From the NCBI GenBank assembly GCA_036734385.1, contig DAIMYQ010000036.1, positions 1 to 14,703 of the forward strand: a stretch of 14,703 nucleotides of DNA, given 5' to 3'. Position numbers and translations under genes: made by a program. The notes beneath the pieces were generated by a model. The model did not search any database and was not told where the DNA came from. It saw nothing but the letters and a program-made list of their open reading frames with translations. Each line of letters starts with the position of its first letter. Position 1 is the first letter of the stretch. The stretch comes from JAAYPI01 sp036734385. Its GTDB lineage: Bacteria; Bacteroidota; Bacteroidia; Bacteroidales; Paludibacteraceae. Of this stretch, positions 7,359-14,148 are shown one piece after another.

Positions 7359-8357
7359 TTACATAGCCGCTTGATTGGCAGTAATAGCTATCATTTTCAC
7401 AATATCATCGACAGAACATCCTCTAGACAAATCATTTATGGGAGCTGCCATTCCTTGCAAAATAGGACCGATAGCTTCTGCATGTGCTAATCGTTGAACC
7501 AATTTATATGCAATATTCCCACTTTCCAAATTTGGGAAAACCAACACATTGGCATTGCCTTGTATTTTACTACCAGGGGCTTTTGATTTTCCGACAGAAG
7601 GTACAATCGCTGCATCTGCTTGGAATTCTCCATCAATAATCAATTGAGGATTCATTTGTTTTGCTAAAGCAGTAGCTTCCACTACTTTATCAACCATTTC
7701 ATGACTAGCACTACCTTTTGTTGAAAAGCTCAACATAGCAACTCTTGGTTCAAATCCGGCAATAATGCGAGTTGTTTGTCCTGTCACAACCGCAATTTCA
7801 GCCAATTGTTTTGCTGTCGGGTCGGGTGTTACTGCGCAATCGGCAAATACAAAAACGCCCTTTTCACCGAAAGTTTCATCTTGTAATAGAATTAAAAATG
7901 CTCCTGAAACAACAGTTACCCCGGGTTTGGTTTTTACTATTTGTAAGGCAGGACGAAGAACATTTCCTGTAGAATTTTGTGCTCCGGCAACTTCTCCATC
8001 AGCATCTCCGTTCTTAATCATCAATGTTGCCAAATATAAAGGGTTTTTACTCAACTTTTGAGCTTCCTCTTTTGTCATTCCCTTACTTTTTCGCAACTCG
8101 AATAACAAATCCGTGTATATGGACATCTTCTGATCTGTTTCGGGATCAAAAAAACGTGCTTTTTCTATATTTTTTAACCCTAAATCGGCGGCAACAGATA
8201 AGATATGCTGTTTGTTTCCGATTAATTGAATAGAAGCTAATCCTTCCTTTAACGCCACATCAGCTGCTTGCAAAGTCCGCGGCTCTGTTGATTCAGGCAA
8301 TACAATGCATTTCACATTATTTTTCGCCTGATCAAAAATTTTTTCTAACAAATTCAT
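7359..8357 (-). CDS. pta: Phosphate acetyltransferase
   Basis: Phosphotransacetylase converts acetyl-CoA and phosphate to acetyl phosphate and CoA, feeding AckA. At 332 residues this is the short single-domain form without the N-terminal regulatory domain of the E. coli enzyme. Recognisable blocks are VLPESTEPRTLQAA (19-32), NGDADGEVAGAQNSTGNVLRPAL (116-138), FADCAVTPDPTAKQLAEIA (171-189), LSFSTKGSASH (209-219), IDGEFQADAA (241-250), FPNLESGNIAYKL (274-286) and the active-site DLSRGCSVDD (309-318, with the Ser-Arg pair at 311-312). I start at the ATG at 8357; an in-frame TTG at 8363 would add two residues. It is first in the pta/dehydrogenase/ackA operon, with a candidate -7 element about 45 bases upstream. 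Confidence 0.97.
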   Translation of the reverse strand: MNLLEKIFDQAKNNVKCIVLPESTEPRTLQAADVALKEGLASIQLIGNKQHILSVAADLGLKNIEKARFFDPETDQKMSIYTDLLFELRKSKGMTKEEAQKLSKNPLYLATLMIKNGDADGEVAGAQNSTGNVLRPALQIVKTKPGVTVVSGAFLILLQDETFGEKGVFVFADCAVTPDPTAKQLAEIAVVTGQTTRIIAGFEPRVAMLSFSTKGSASHEMVDKVVEATALAKQMNPQLIIDGEFQADAAIVPSVGKSKAPGSKIQGNANVLVFPNLESGNIAYKLVQRLAHAEAIGPILQGMAAPINDLSRGCSVDDIVKMIAITANQAAM

Positions 8358-8400
8358 AATCAATATTTAAAACTAATTTTTACTCATCTTTAACCGATAT

Positions 8401-8408
8401 CAAAGTTA
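8401..8408 (-). promoter_or_regulatory. Candidate -7 element for the pta operon
   Basis: The complement reads TAACTTTG, matching TAnnTTTG, about 43 bases before the pta ATG. No ideal -33 TTG lies at the expected distance: the nearest (complement of 8433-8435) is 24 bases away, longer than usual. A weak 5-bp stem (AATTG 8422-8426 with CAATT 8433-8437) just after the xerD stop may partly separate the two units. Confidence 0.45.
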
Positions 8409-8439
8409 CAAAGAATATTATAATTGAAACCGCAATTCA

Positions 8440-9348
8440 TTATTTTTTATTTCGCGGATGATAAGAAATAATCGCCTCTCGCAAATAACTTATATCTAAA
8501 TGAGTATAGATTTCTGTGGTAAGAATGGATTCGTGACCAAGCAATTCTTGAATAACCCGCAAATTGGCTCCACCTTCAAGCAAATGAGTGGCAAAAGAAT
8601 GTCGAAAAGTATGTGGACTGATATTTTTCACAACACCCGCATCTGCTGCAAACTTGTTTACCATGATGAAAATCATTTGCCGGGAAAGTTTCGCCCCTCT
8701 TCTATTCAAAAAAACAAAATCTTCATTGCCTTTCTTTATATCCAACGAATTTCTTTCGTCAATGAAATAACTTTTAATTTCTTTCATGGCTGTTTTTGAA
8801 ATCGGCACGAGACGTTGTTTATTCCCCTTTCCCTCCACCTTAATATATTCTTCCTCCCAAAAAATGTTGGATGATTTTAAATTTATCAATTCAGAAACAC
8901 GCAATCCACAACTATACAAAGTTTCTATAATCGCCCTGTTCCGTTGACCTTCGGGCAATGACAAATCAATAACATTGAGAATATTATTGATTTCATCCAA
9001 CGAAAGAACCTGCGGAAGTTTTTTCCCAAGTTTGGGAGATTCGAGCAATTCAGTGGGATCATCATTAATGATATTTTCCAACATCAAAAACTTGTAAAAT
9101 GATTTGATACCTGATATAATGCGTGCTTGAGAACGTTCGTGAACACCAATATCAGCAAGAATGAGCAAAAAATCTTGTAAATCAGATAATTTTACATGGC
9201 AATAATCTATTTTTTTATCGGAAAAATATCCAAGTAGTTTATTCAAATCCTGCAAATAGGCATCAAAAGTATTGGGAGAAAAGGATTTTTCTAGTAATAA
9301 ATAGGCTCGATACTGCTCAAGAATAGAATTATTATACTTGTTTTCCAT
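8440..9348 (-). CDS. xerD: Site-specific tyrosine recombinase XerD
   Basis: A 302-residue tyrosine recombinase, the usual XerC/XerD length, that would resolve chromosome dimers at dif with a partner recombinase and FtsK. The N-terminal SAM-like core-binding domain spans about residues 5-90. The catalytic domain has the full set: Arg150 in SCGLRVSEL, Lys174 in GKGNKQR, His246 and Arg249 in SPHTFRHSFATHLLEGGA, His272 in LLGHESILTTEIYTHL, and nucleophile Tyr281. No integrase-type DNA-binding extension, att site or phage gene is nearby, which argues for the housekeeping recombinase over a mobile-element integrase. I favour XerD over XerC from overall resemblance (for example the LLEGGANLRVIQELLGH block), with less certainty. 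The ATG at 9348 is 8 bases after the upstream acyltransferase stop, so the two are probably co-transcribed. Confidence 0.92.
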   Translation of the reverse strand: MENKYNNSILEQYRAYLLLEKSFSPNTFDAYLQDLNKLLGYFSDKKIDYCHVKLSDLQDFLLILADIGVHERSQARIISGIKSFYKFLMLENIINDDPTELLESPKLGKKLPQVLSLDEINNILNVIDLSLPEGQRNRAIIETLYSCGLRVSELINLKSSNIFWEEEYIKVEGKGNKQRLVPISKTAMKEIKSYFIDERNSLDIKKGNEDFVFLNRRGAKLSRQMIFIMVNKFAADAGVVKNISPHTFRHSFATHLLEGGANLRVIQELLGHESILTTEIYTHLDISYLREAIISYHPRNKK

Positions 9349-9356
9349 TGTGGAAT

Positions 9357-10514
9357 TTATTTTTTATTCAACGCGATTTCCTGGTTAAAAACAGGATTGG
9401 CATAAATACAATATATTTTTTCTCGCAAAAATTCCTCATCTTTGTTTTCTAATTGAATCTTATCAAGTTGCTTTTGAACATAATCTAAGAAAACATTTTT
9501 TTCAGCTTCGGTATATTTGCTTGAAAATCGATTTTCACCGGACAGCAAATCTGCAGCTACATAATTACCCTCATATAGACGGTAGTTTTTATAAATTTGT
9601 TCGTCAATTAAGGATGCTACATAAGCCGCTTGATCTTTTGCCATCAACGAATCTAAACTTGCATTTTGCAAAATATTATTTAGAGGCTCCGAAATGCAAA
9701 AGGATATTCTGCCTTTGATGCCCATCATTCCGGTTTCCATGCTGAACAAGTCATCTTGCTGCGATTTTTTGAAATTTTCATCATCCCTTTTTTGTTGAAG
9801 TTCTTTTGCTTTAAGAAAATCGCACGAATCATACTCATAATTAATAGTCAACGGCACAATATTGAGTTCTCTTAATTTTTCACTAAACGAACCCGAGCCA
9901 CTCATTTGCAACATTTTAATAATTGCTGGTTGTGTTTTGTCATTACCATCTTTAGCTCTACCTTCTCGTTGAGCCAACCAAACAGATTGAGGCTTTTTAG
10001 TAAGGACATAACGAATATATTCTGACAAATGAGTAGAAATTTTAATTTGCTCACGAATAGAAGCATCTCGACGAACAATAAAACTTTTATTAATCCTAAC
10101 AAGATCTTCTATCCATGGATACACTAAAAGGTTATTTCCAATAGCTATTTCGGAGGTATTCATACCCTCAAGTAGAAGATGGATATTCAATAAAGCAGAA
10201 TCAAGAACTATATCTCGGTGATTTGAAATGAACAAATAGGCAGAATTATAATTTAACAAATCAAGACCCGAAAGGGTTACTCCTTTTGATGTTTTATTTT
10301 CTATATCCACCAAAAAAGGAACGATAAAGTTCTTCTGAAATTGATAAACCGATCTAATCTGTTTTATTTGTTTAATAAATTCACTCAACGGAACATTCGG
10401 AAAGACCTTCGGCATCAGACCCAAGAATTGTTGATTTTGGAATAATTCATCAAACTTATCTTGTAACTCATCATCATTATAACATCTAATGTCATCAAAA
10501 AGAGAATCTACCAT
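9357..10514 (-). CDS. PlsC-like acyltransferase, Bacteroidales NHRDI type
   Basis: A 385-residue protein with the glycerolipid acyltransferase (LPLAT) core, expected to move an acyl chain to a lysophospholipid or similar lipid at the inner membrane. Motif I reads SNHRDIVLD (His99, Asp105). This leaves five residues between the histidine and the downstream aspartate instead of the four of classic HX4D; a second aspartate (Asp101) sits two residues after His99. The FIVRRD stretch at 145-150 resembles motif II, and REGRAKDG (183-190) resembles the EGxR substrate motif. From memory, NHRDI plus a long N-terminal region (residues 1-80) is shared by Bacteroidales homologues, so the spacing is probably a family trait. 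The protein is longer than typical PlsC (about 240 residues). The ATG at 10514 follows a candidate promoter; xerD follows after 8 bases. The acyl acceptor is unknown. Confidence 0.82.
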   Translation of the reverse strand: MVDSLFDDIRCYNDDELQDKFDELFQNQQFLGLMPKVFPNVPLSEFIKQIKQIRSVYQFQKNFIVPFLVDIENKTSKGVTLSGLDLLNYNSAYLFISNHRDIVLDSALLNIHLLLEGMNTSEIAIGNNLLVYPWIEDLVRINKSFIVRRDASIREQIKISTHLSEYIRYVLTKKPQSVWLAQREGRAKDGNDKTQPAIIKMLQMSGSGSFSEKLRELNIVPLTINYEYDSCDFLKAKELQQKRDDENFKKSQQDDLFSMETGMMGIKGRISFCISEPLNNILQNASLDSLMAKDQAAYVASLIDEQIYKNYRLYEGNYVAADLLSGENRFSSKYTEAEKNVFLDYVQKQLDKIQLENKDEEFLREKIYCIYANPVFNQEIALNKK

Positions 10515-10542
10515 CGCATTTATTATTTATTTTTCTTTTCCC

Positions 10543-10550
10543 CAAAGGTA
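10543..10550 (-). promoter_or_regulatory. Candidate -7 element for the acyltransferase-xerD unit
   Basis: The complement reads TACCTTTG, matching TAnnTTTG, 28 bases before the acyltransferase ATG. No TTG was found at the usual -33 distance. It lies back-to-back with the plus-strand element at 10571-10578, so the two polymerase sites would overlap in the 83-base gap. Confidence 0.42.
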
Positions 10551-10570
10551 ATACTTTTTGGAAAAAAAGT

Positions 10571-10578
10571 TAAATTTG
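10571..10578 (+). promoter_or_regulatory. Candidate -7 element for the CYTH gene
   Basis: TAAATTTG matches TAnnTTTG and ends 19 bases before the CYTH ATG, giving a leader of only about 15 bases. A TTTG at 10557-10560 is too close (10 bases) to act as a -33 element, so support rests on the -7 match and position. Confidence 0.42.
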
Positions 10579-10597
10579 CGATAAATAAATACCACAT

Positions 10598-11062
10598 ATG
10601 GCAATCGAAATCGAACGTAAATTTTTGGTAAAGAAAAATAGCTGGACACGCCCCAATGAAGGGACTTTGTACATACAAGGATATCTGTCTTCCTCTCCCG
10701 AAACAACGGTACGTATCCGCATTGCAGGAAAGATTGGCTTCATCACAATCAAAGGAAAAACGACAGGATTTTCAAGAGAAGAGTTTGAATATGAGATACC
10801 TGTTGAGGATGCCGAAATCTTGCTGAAAAAATGCAAAAATGCTCCTATAAAAAAGATACGCTACAAAGTACTATTAAACGGAACTCTTTGGGAAATAGAT
10901 GAGTTTTTGGAGGAAAACAGCGGACTCCTTATGGCGGAAGTAGAACTTCCCGATGAAAAGGCTAGTTTTTTCAGACCTGAATGGTTAGGGAGAGAAGTAA
11001 CAGATGATAAAAGATACCACAACTCCCACATTGCACAACACCCTTTTAAAACGTGGGAATAA
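10598..11062 (+). CDS. CYTH domain (triphosphate tunnel) protein
   Basis: A 154-residue single-domain CYTH protein. The family binds triphosphate substrates in an eight-stranded tunnel with divalent metal; bacterial members are often inorganic triphosphatases. The N-terminal signature ExExK is intact in MAIEIERKF (Glu4, Glu6, Lys8). Further tunnel-lining charged pairs follow in order: VRIRI (Arg39, Arg41), TIKGK (Lys52, Lys54), EEFEYE (61-66), RYK (Arg88, Lys90), WEIDEF (Glu99, Asp101) and AEVEL (Glu114, Glu116). There is no CHAD domain and no thiamine-triphosphatase-specific cue that I can identify, so the physiological substrate is open; tripolyphosphatase is a reasonable guess. The ATG at 10598 is the only sensible start because ExExK must be N-terminal. 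It is divergent from the acyltransferase gene and convergent with rpiB, with 2 bases between their stops. Confidence 0.9.
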   Translation: MAIEIERKFLVKKNSWTRPNEGTLYIQGYLSSSPETTVRIRIAGKIGFITIKGKTTGFSREEFEYEIPVEDAEILLKKCKNAPIKKIRYKVLLNGTLWEIDEFLEENSGLLMAEVELPDEKASFFRPEWLGREVTDDKRYHNSHIAQHPFKTWE

Positions 11063-11064
11063 AT

Positions 11065-11511
11065 CTATTCATCAATTTTTGCAACCCTTGCACAATGTCT
11101 CCCGCCTTCGAAATCAGTGGTAAGAAAAGACTCAACCATTTCTTCTGCCAAAACTTCAGAAATGTAACGTGCTGGTAATGAGATAATATTGGCATCATTA
11201 TGTTTTCTTGCCAAGATAGCTATTTCGTCTTTCCAACACAACGCTGCACGGACACCTTTGTGTTTGTTAGCAACAATACTAACACCATTTCCACTACCAC
11301 ATATAGCTATCCCAAAATCCACCTGACTTTCAGCAACAGCCTTTGCCAGAGGATGAATAAAATCAGGATAATCAACGCTGGCCTCTGAGAAAGTTCCAAA
11401 ATCCTTCAATCCAAACAACTTATCGGCAAGAAAAGATTTCAAATGCTCTTTCAACTCATATCCGGCATGGTCAGAAGCAATTCCGACTAATAAAGTATCC
11501 ATTGAATTCAT
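11065..11511 (-). CDS. rpiB: Ribose-5-phosphate isomerase B
   Basis: RpiB interconverts ribose-5-phosphate and ribulose-5-phosphate in the non-oxidative pentose phosphate pathway. The 148-residue protein has the LacAB/RpiB features: GIASDHAGYELK (Asp14, His15 for phosphate or ring opening), DYPD (47-50), the active-site loop ICGSGNGVSIVANK with Cys71 as likely general base, HNDANIISLPAR (His104, Asn105), and a C-terminal GGRHCARV (Arg138, His139). The retained cysteine fits RpiB. Two ATGs are possible, at 11511 (MNSMDTLLVG) and 11502 (MDTLLVG); the family usually starts a few residues before GIASDHAG, so either works. It stands alone, diverging from the arginase-like gene and converging on CYTH. 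The two stop codons there lie inside a short GAATA/TATTC inverted repeat (11057-11070). Confidence 0.96.
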   Translation of the reverse strand: MNSMDTLLVGIASDHAGYELKEHLKSFLADKLFGLKDFGTFSEASVDYPDFIHPLAKAVAESQVDFGIAICGSGNGVSIVANKHKGVRAALCWKDEIAILARKHNDANIISLPARYISEVLAEEMVESFLTTDFEGGRHCARVAKIDE

Positions 11512-11565
11512 GTGAAAATAGATTAGGTTTATTCGTTTGTTTAGGCGTTATTCTAAAAAAAGATT

Positions 11566-11573
11566 TACTTTTG
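11566..11573 (+). promoter_or_regulatory. Candidate -7 element for the arginase-like gene
   Basis: TACTTTTG matches TAnnTTTG and is followed by CAAAA, the same context as upstream of lpxH. A TTTG at 11536-11539 is 26 bases upstream, longer than the usual 19-21 spacing. Predicted start near 11578 would give a leader of about 60 bases. Confidence 0.45.
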
Positions 11574-11583
11574 CAAAACACGA

Positions 11584-11591
11584 CAAAGGTA
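11584..11591 (-). promoter_or_regulatory. Candidate -7 element for rpiB
   Basis: The complement reads TACCTTTG, matching TAnnTTTG, identical to the element before the acyltransferase gene. A TTG 23 bases upstream on the minus strand is a possible but loosely spaced -33. The predicted start near 11579 gives an rpiB leader of about 70 bases and nearly coincides with the predicted start on the other strand. Confidence 0.38.
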
Positions 11592-11640
11592 ATTCTTTGA
11601 GAGAAATTTTGTTACAATTTATTATTATTTTTCATAAAAA

Positions 11641-12732
11641 ATGAACGATTCGATAGAAATATATTTTGACGATGTCAAAATTGATTCCATTTCCCCCTCA
11701 TACATGAGAGAAGAAGATTTCTTATTCTCAAACCTTACAAAAAGCAACTATAACTTCGTCATTTTTGGGATACCTGATGAAGCCAATACCGCAAACGAAA
11801 CAAGAAAGCATCTTTACAACTTATTTGGCAATTTCGAAACTCTGAAAATTTGTGACCTTGGTAACGTCAAGAAAGGGAAAAAAGAAAGTGATTTATTTTT
11901 TGCCATTAATCATGTTGTTCATGCATTAGCCGAAAAACAAATTCCATGTGCTATTTTCGGAGGGAATCAATTGCCGACTCTTTCAGTTTTTAAAGGACTA
12001 AAAGAAGTCTTGAGAAAAATTAATTTTGTGGTTGTCGACTCCAAGATAGACATTGGAGATAACACTCCTGATATTTCAGAGCACTCTTTTTTGCTTCCAA
12101 TCTTAAAAGACAAAGGTCTTAAGCAATTTGACATTATTGGTTGCCAACAATATTATTCCTCAGATGAACAAAGAAATTTCATTCGCAAAAATAGAGGTAA
12201 TTCCATTCGATTAGCAGAGGCAAGGAGTCATCTTTTTGAGCTTGAACCCATTTTTAGAGATAGCGATATTGTTTCAATAGACATGAGTGCCATAAGGCAA
12301 TGTGATGCTCCGGGAGTAAGTTTTCCCTCTCCAAACGGTTTTGCAGGAGAAGAAATATGCCAAATGGCACGTTTTGCAGGTTACGGAGACAAGACAAAAT
12401 TTCTCATCGCTTCGGAAGTAGACGCCTCAAAAGACTTTAATAATCAAACAACTGCATTATCAGCAGAAATCATTTGGCATTTTATTGAAGGTGTCAGTAG
12501 ACGAGAAAACGAACAACCTACGGAAGAAAATCCGATATATGAAAAATTTATTGTTCAATCGGAAATATACGACGACAATATCATTTTCTTTCACAACAAA
12601 ACAACTGACCGATGGTGGATAGAAATTCCATCCAAAAAATCGACAGAAATTCATGCTTGTAAAGAATCTGACTACCAAGCTATTCGCAACAATCAAATTC
12701 CAGAAATCTGGCTTCGATTTTTTCTCAAATAA
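11641..12732 (+). CDS. Arginase-fold (ureohydrolase-like) protein with degenerate metal site
   Basis: A 363-residue protein whose layout follows the ureohydrolase fold (arginase, agmatinase, formimidoylglutamase). The expected metal motifs are recognisable but altered. GGDH is GGNQ (107-110, Gln110), DAHxD is DSKID (Asp133, Lys135, Asp137) and SxDxD is SIDMS (Asp214, Ser216). Three of six usual manganese ligands are therefore replaced, so hydrolase activity is doubtful. The IRQCDAPG and SPNGFAGEE blocks (219-238) and the C-terminal DRWWIEIP segment (323-330) match, from memory, a Bacteroidota-specific group that databases often label formimidoylglutamase. No other histidine-degradation gene is nearby, which argues against that function here. 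The ATG at 11641 follows a candidate promoter. The gene stands alone and converges on aroA with 13 bases between stops. Function unknown. Confidence 0.8.
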   Translation: MNDSIEIYFDDVKIDSISPSYMREEDFLFSNLTKSNYNFVIFGIPDEANTANETRKHLYNLFGNFETLKICDLGNVKKGKKESDLFFAINHVVHALAEKQIPCAIFGGNQLPTLSVFKGLKEVLRKINFVVVDSKIDIGDNTPDISEHSFLLPILKDKGLKQFDIIGCQQYYSSDEQRNFIRKNRGNSIRLAEARSHLFELEPIFRDSDIVSIDMSAIRQCDAPGVSFPSPNGFAGEEICQMARFAGYGDKTKFLIASEVDASKDFNNQTTALSAEIIWHFIEGVSRRENEQPTEENPIYEKFIVQSEIYDDNIIFFHNKTTDRWWIEIPSKKSTEIHACKESDYQAIRNNQIPEIWLRFFLK

Positions 12733-12733
12733 C

Positions 12734-12760
12734 GCCGGGAAAATTTTAGGATTTTTCGGC
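12734..12760 (+). terminator. Possible hairpin at the arginase-like/aroA junction
   Basis: In plus-strand RNA, GCCGGGAAA (12734-12742) can pair with TTTTTCGGC (12752-12760) as nine pairs, two of them G-U, around a 9-base loop. It starts 2 bases after the arginase-like stop and runs into the aroA coding end. No U-run follows, and the minus-strand RNA would carry A-C mismatches, so any role is limited to the plus transcript and uncertain. Confidence 0.3.
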
Positions 12761-13975
12761 AATTTCGAATCCAACAGAAAGCAAATCCTTCCAAAAATTG
12801 GGATAGGATTTGGTGACTACGTGCGGATCATTAACAACAATCTTTTTGGCACAAATGGAAACAGGAGCAAAAGCCATTGCCATACGATGATCTTCGTACG
12901 TATCGATGATTGGGTTAGATTGACGCATACAAGTTTCTCCCTCAAATTCGACAATTCCATTACCCTTTTCTACAATAACATAACCCAACTTTCGCAATTC
13001 CTTCGTTAACGCAGCTATTCTATCTGTTTCTTTTATTTTTAAACTCTGTAACCCTGAGAAATAGAAAGGAATATTTTTCAAGCAACACGTTACAATAACT
13101 GTTTGAGCCAAATCCGGTTGATTTACAAAATTGTATACCATTTTTTTAGTTTTTAGCGTTTGCTTTGTAAGCAGAACTCCTTCTTGGGTAAATTTCGTTT
13201 TTACACCCAATTGATCGAAAATTTTAGCCACTTCGGCGTCCCCTTGCACACTGTTTTTGTTCAACTGAGTCAGCAACACCTCTGCCCGATCACTCAAAGA
13301 AACAATTTCATACCAATAAGAAGCTGCAGACCAGTCGCTTTCTACTCGAAAAGGTATTGGTTTATACTCTTGGAACGGCACTTGGATTTGATTCTCCTCC
13401 CAAGAATATTTTATACCGAATTGTGCCATAATTTTGAGAGTCATAGCTATATATGGGATAGAAATAATTTCTCCGGAAAGCAAAAGGGTCAATCCTTGTT
13501 GCATAGTCGGAGCAACCATAAGTAAAGCTGAAATATATTGACTACTTACGTTTCCTTGAAGTTCAATTTTTCCACCTTGTAGGGCACTGCCAAAAATACG
13601 TAAAGGAGGATAACCTTCTTTTTCTATATATTCAATTTTAGCACCTAATTGGTTCAGTGCTTCTACTAATATTTTTATAGGACGATTTTTCATTCTCTCA
13701 CTCCCGGTAATGGTCCATTCTCCCAAAATTTTAGATAAAAATGCGGTAAGAAAACGCATGGAAGTCCCCGCAGCACCAACATCAAAACAATTATCATTTG
13801 AATTAAGTGCATTAATCATAACACGCGTATCATCACAATCGGAAAGATTTTCAACATCAAAGAAACTATCAGACAACGCATTAATAATGAGAACTCTATT
13901 GCTGATACTCTTTGAAGCAGGAAGATTAACCGTGCCTTTTATTTGCTTAGAAGATGTGATAATGTATGTGCCCAT
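12746..13975 (-). CDS. aroA: 3-phosphoshikimate 1-carboxyvinyltransferase (EPSP synthase)
   Basis: EPSP synthase joins shikimate-3-phosphate and PEP in the shikimate pathway to aromatic amino acids; it is cytoplasmic and is the glyphosate target in many organisms. The 409-residue protein has LPASKSISNR (Lys22), GAAGTSMRFLTAFL (67-80, where many family members read NAGT), ERMKNRPI (93-100), SSQYISALLM (144-153), QPDLAQ (Asp288), the catalytic KIKETDRI (313-320) and DHRMAMAF (362-369). I start at the ATG at 13975 because MGTYIITSSKQIKGTVNLPASKS is a normal N-terminus. The longer frame from a GTG at 14023 would translate through the predicted promoter. It is a single gene with its own TAnnTTTG promoter, diverging from pckA and convergent with the arginase-like gene. 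Confidence 0.97.
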   Translation of the reverse strand: MGTYIITSSKQIKGTVNLPASKSISNRVLIINALSDSFFDVENLSDCDDTRVMINALNSNDNCFDVGAAGTSMRFLTAFLSKILGEWTITGSERMKNRPIKILVEALNQLGAKIEYIEKEGYPPLRIFGSALQGGKIELQGNVSSQYISALLMVAPTMQQGLTLLLSGEIISIPYIAMTLKIMAQFGIKYSWEENQIQVPFQEYKPIPFRVESDWSAASYWYEIVSLSDRAEVLLTQLNKNSVQGDAEVAKIFDQLGVKTKFTQEGVLLTKQTLKTKKMVYNFVNQPDLAQTVIVTCCLKNIPFYFSGLQSLKIKETDRIAALTKELRKLGYVIVEKGNGIVEFEGETCMRQSNPIIDTYEDHRMAMAFAPVSICAKKIVVNDPHVVTKSYPNFWKDLLSVGFEIAEKS

Positions 13976-13995
13976 TTTTAAGATAAGTTTGATGA

Positions 13996-14028
13996 CAAAG
14001 TTACAAAAATTTACCAAAAACACTCAAA
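13996..14028 (-). promoter_or_regulatory. Predicted aroA promoter
   Basis: On the minus strand a TTTG (complement of 14025-14028) is followed after 21 bases by TAACTTTG (complement of 13996-14003), matching the Bacteroidota -33/-7 pattern. The -7 element ends 20 bases before the aroA ATG, giving a leader of about 15 bases. This is one of the two best-supported promoters in the window. Confidence 0.6.
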
Positions 14029-14082
14029 AAAACAACTTCTGATATTTTTATGAACATTTAATACTATTTATGTAATTTGGAA

Positions 14083-14112
14083 TTGTGATTTTGAGAAAAT
14101 GTTTTAATTTTG
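14083..14112 (+). promoter_or_regulatory. Predicted pckA promoter
   Basis: TTG at 14083-14085, a 19-base spacer and TAATTTTG at 14105-14112 match the Bacteroidota consensus TTG-N19-TAnnTTTG. The predicted transcription start is near 14118, leaving a leader of about 85 bases before pckA, the longest predicted leader in the window. Confidence 0.62.
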
Positions 14113-14118
14113 CAGTGT

Positions 14119-14148
14119 GGAGTGGGATGAATTCTTTCAACCCACTTC
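14119..14148 (+). promoter_or_regulatory. 5'-end stem-loop in the pckA leader
   Basis: AGTGGG (14121-14126) pairs perfectly with CCCACT (14141-14146). Two outer pairs (G14120-U14147 wobble, G14119-C14148) and, after one A-A mismatch, an inner TGAA/TTCA stem (14128-14131 with 14136-14139) close a TTCT tetraloop. It begins at the predicted RNA 5' end, as do stabilising 5' hairpins in other bacteria. An AAGGAG at 14158-14163 follows, but it is 38 bases from the start codon. Confidence 0.5.

Noticed and set aside
8440..9348. Mobile-element integrase
   Set aside because: Length, full XerD-like motif set, housekeeping neighbours and absence of att repeats or cargo genes point to the chromosomal Xer recombinase.
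11584..11599. CAAAG/CTTTG inverted repeat in the rpiB/arginase-like gap as an operator
   Set aside because: Only 5 bp in AT-rich spacer, and one arm is explained by the rpiB -7 element.
12653..13009. 118-codon plus-strand open frame across the arginase-like/aroA junction
   Set aside because: It lies almost wholly opposite aroA and in another frame of the arginase-like gene; its protein has no recognisable domain.
13160..13525. 121-codon plus-strand open frame opposite aroA
   Set aside because: It is entirely antisense to a well-conserved gene and has no domain or start signal.
13976..14023. Longer aroA start (GTG at 14023)
   Set aside because: The extension covers the predicted -7 element and precedes the normal AroA N-terminus.
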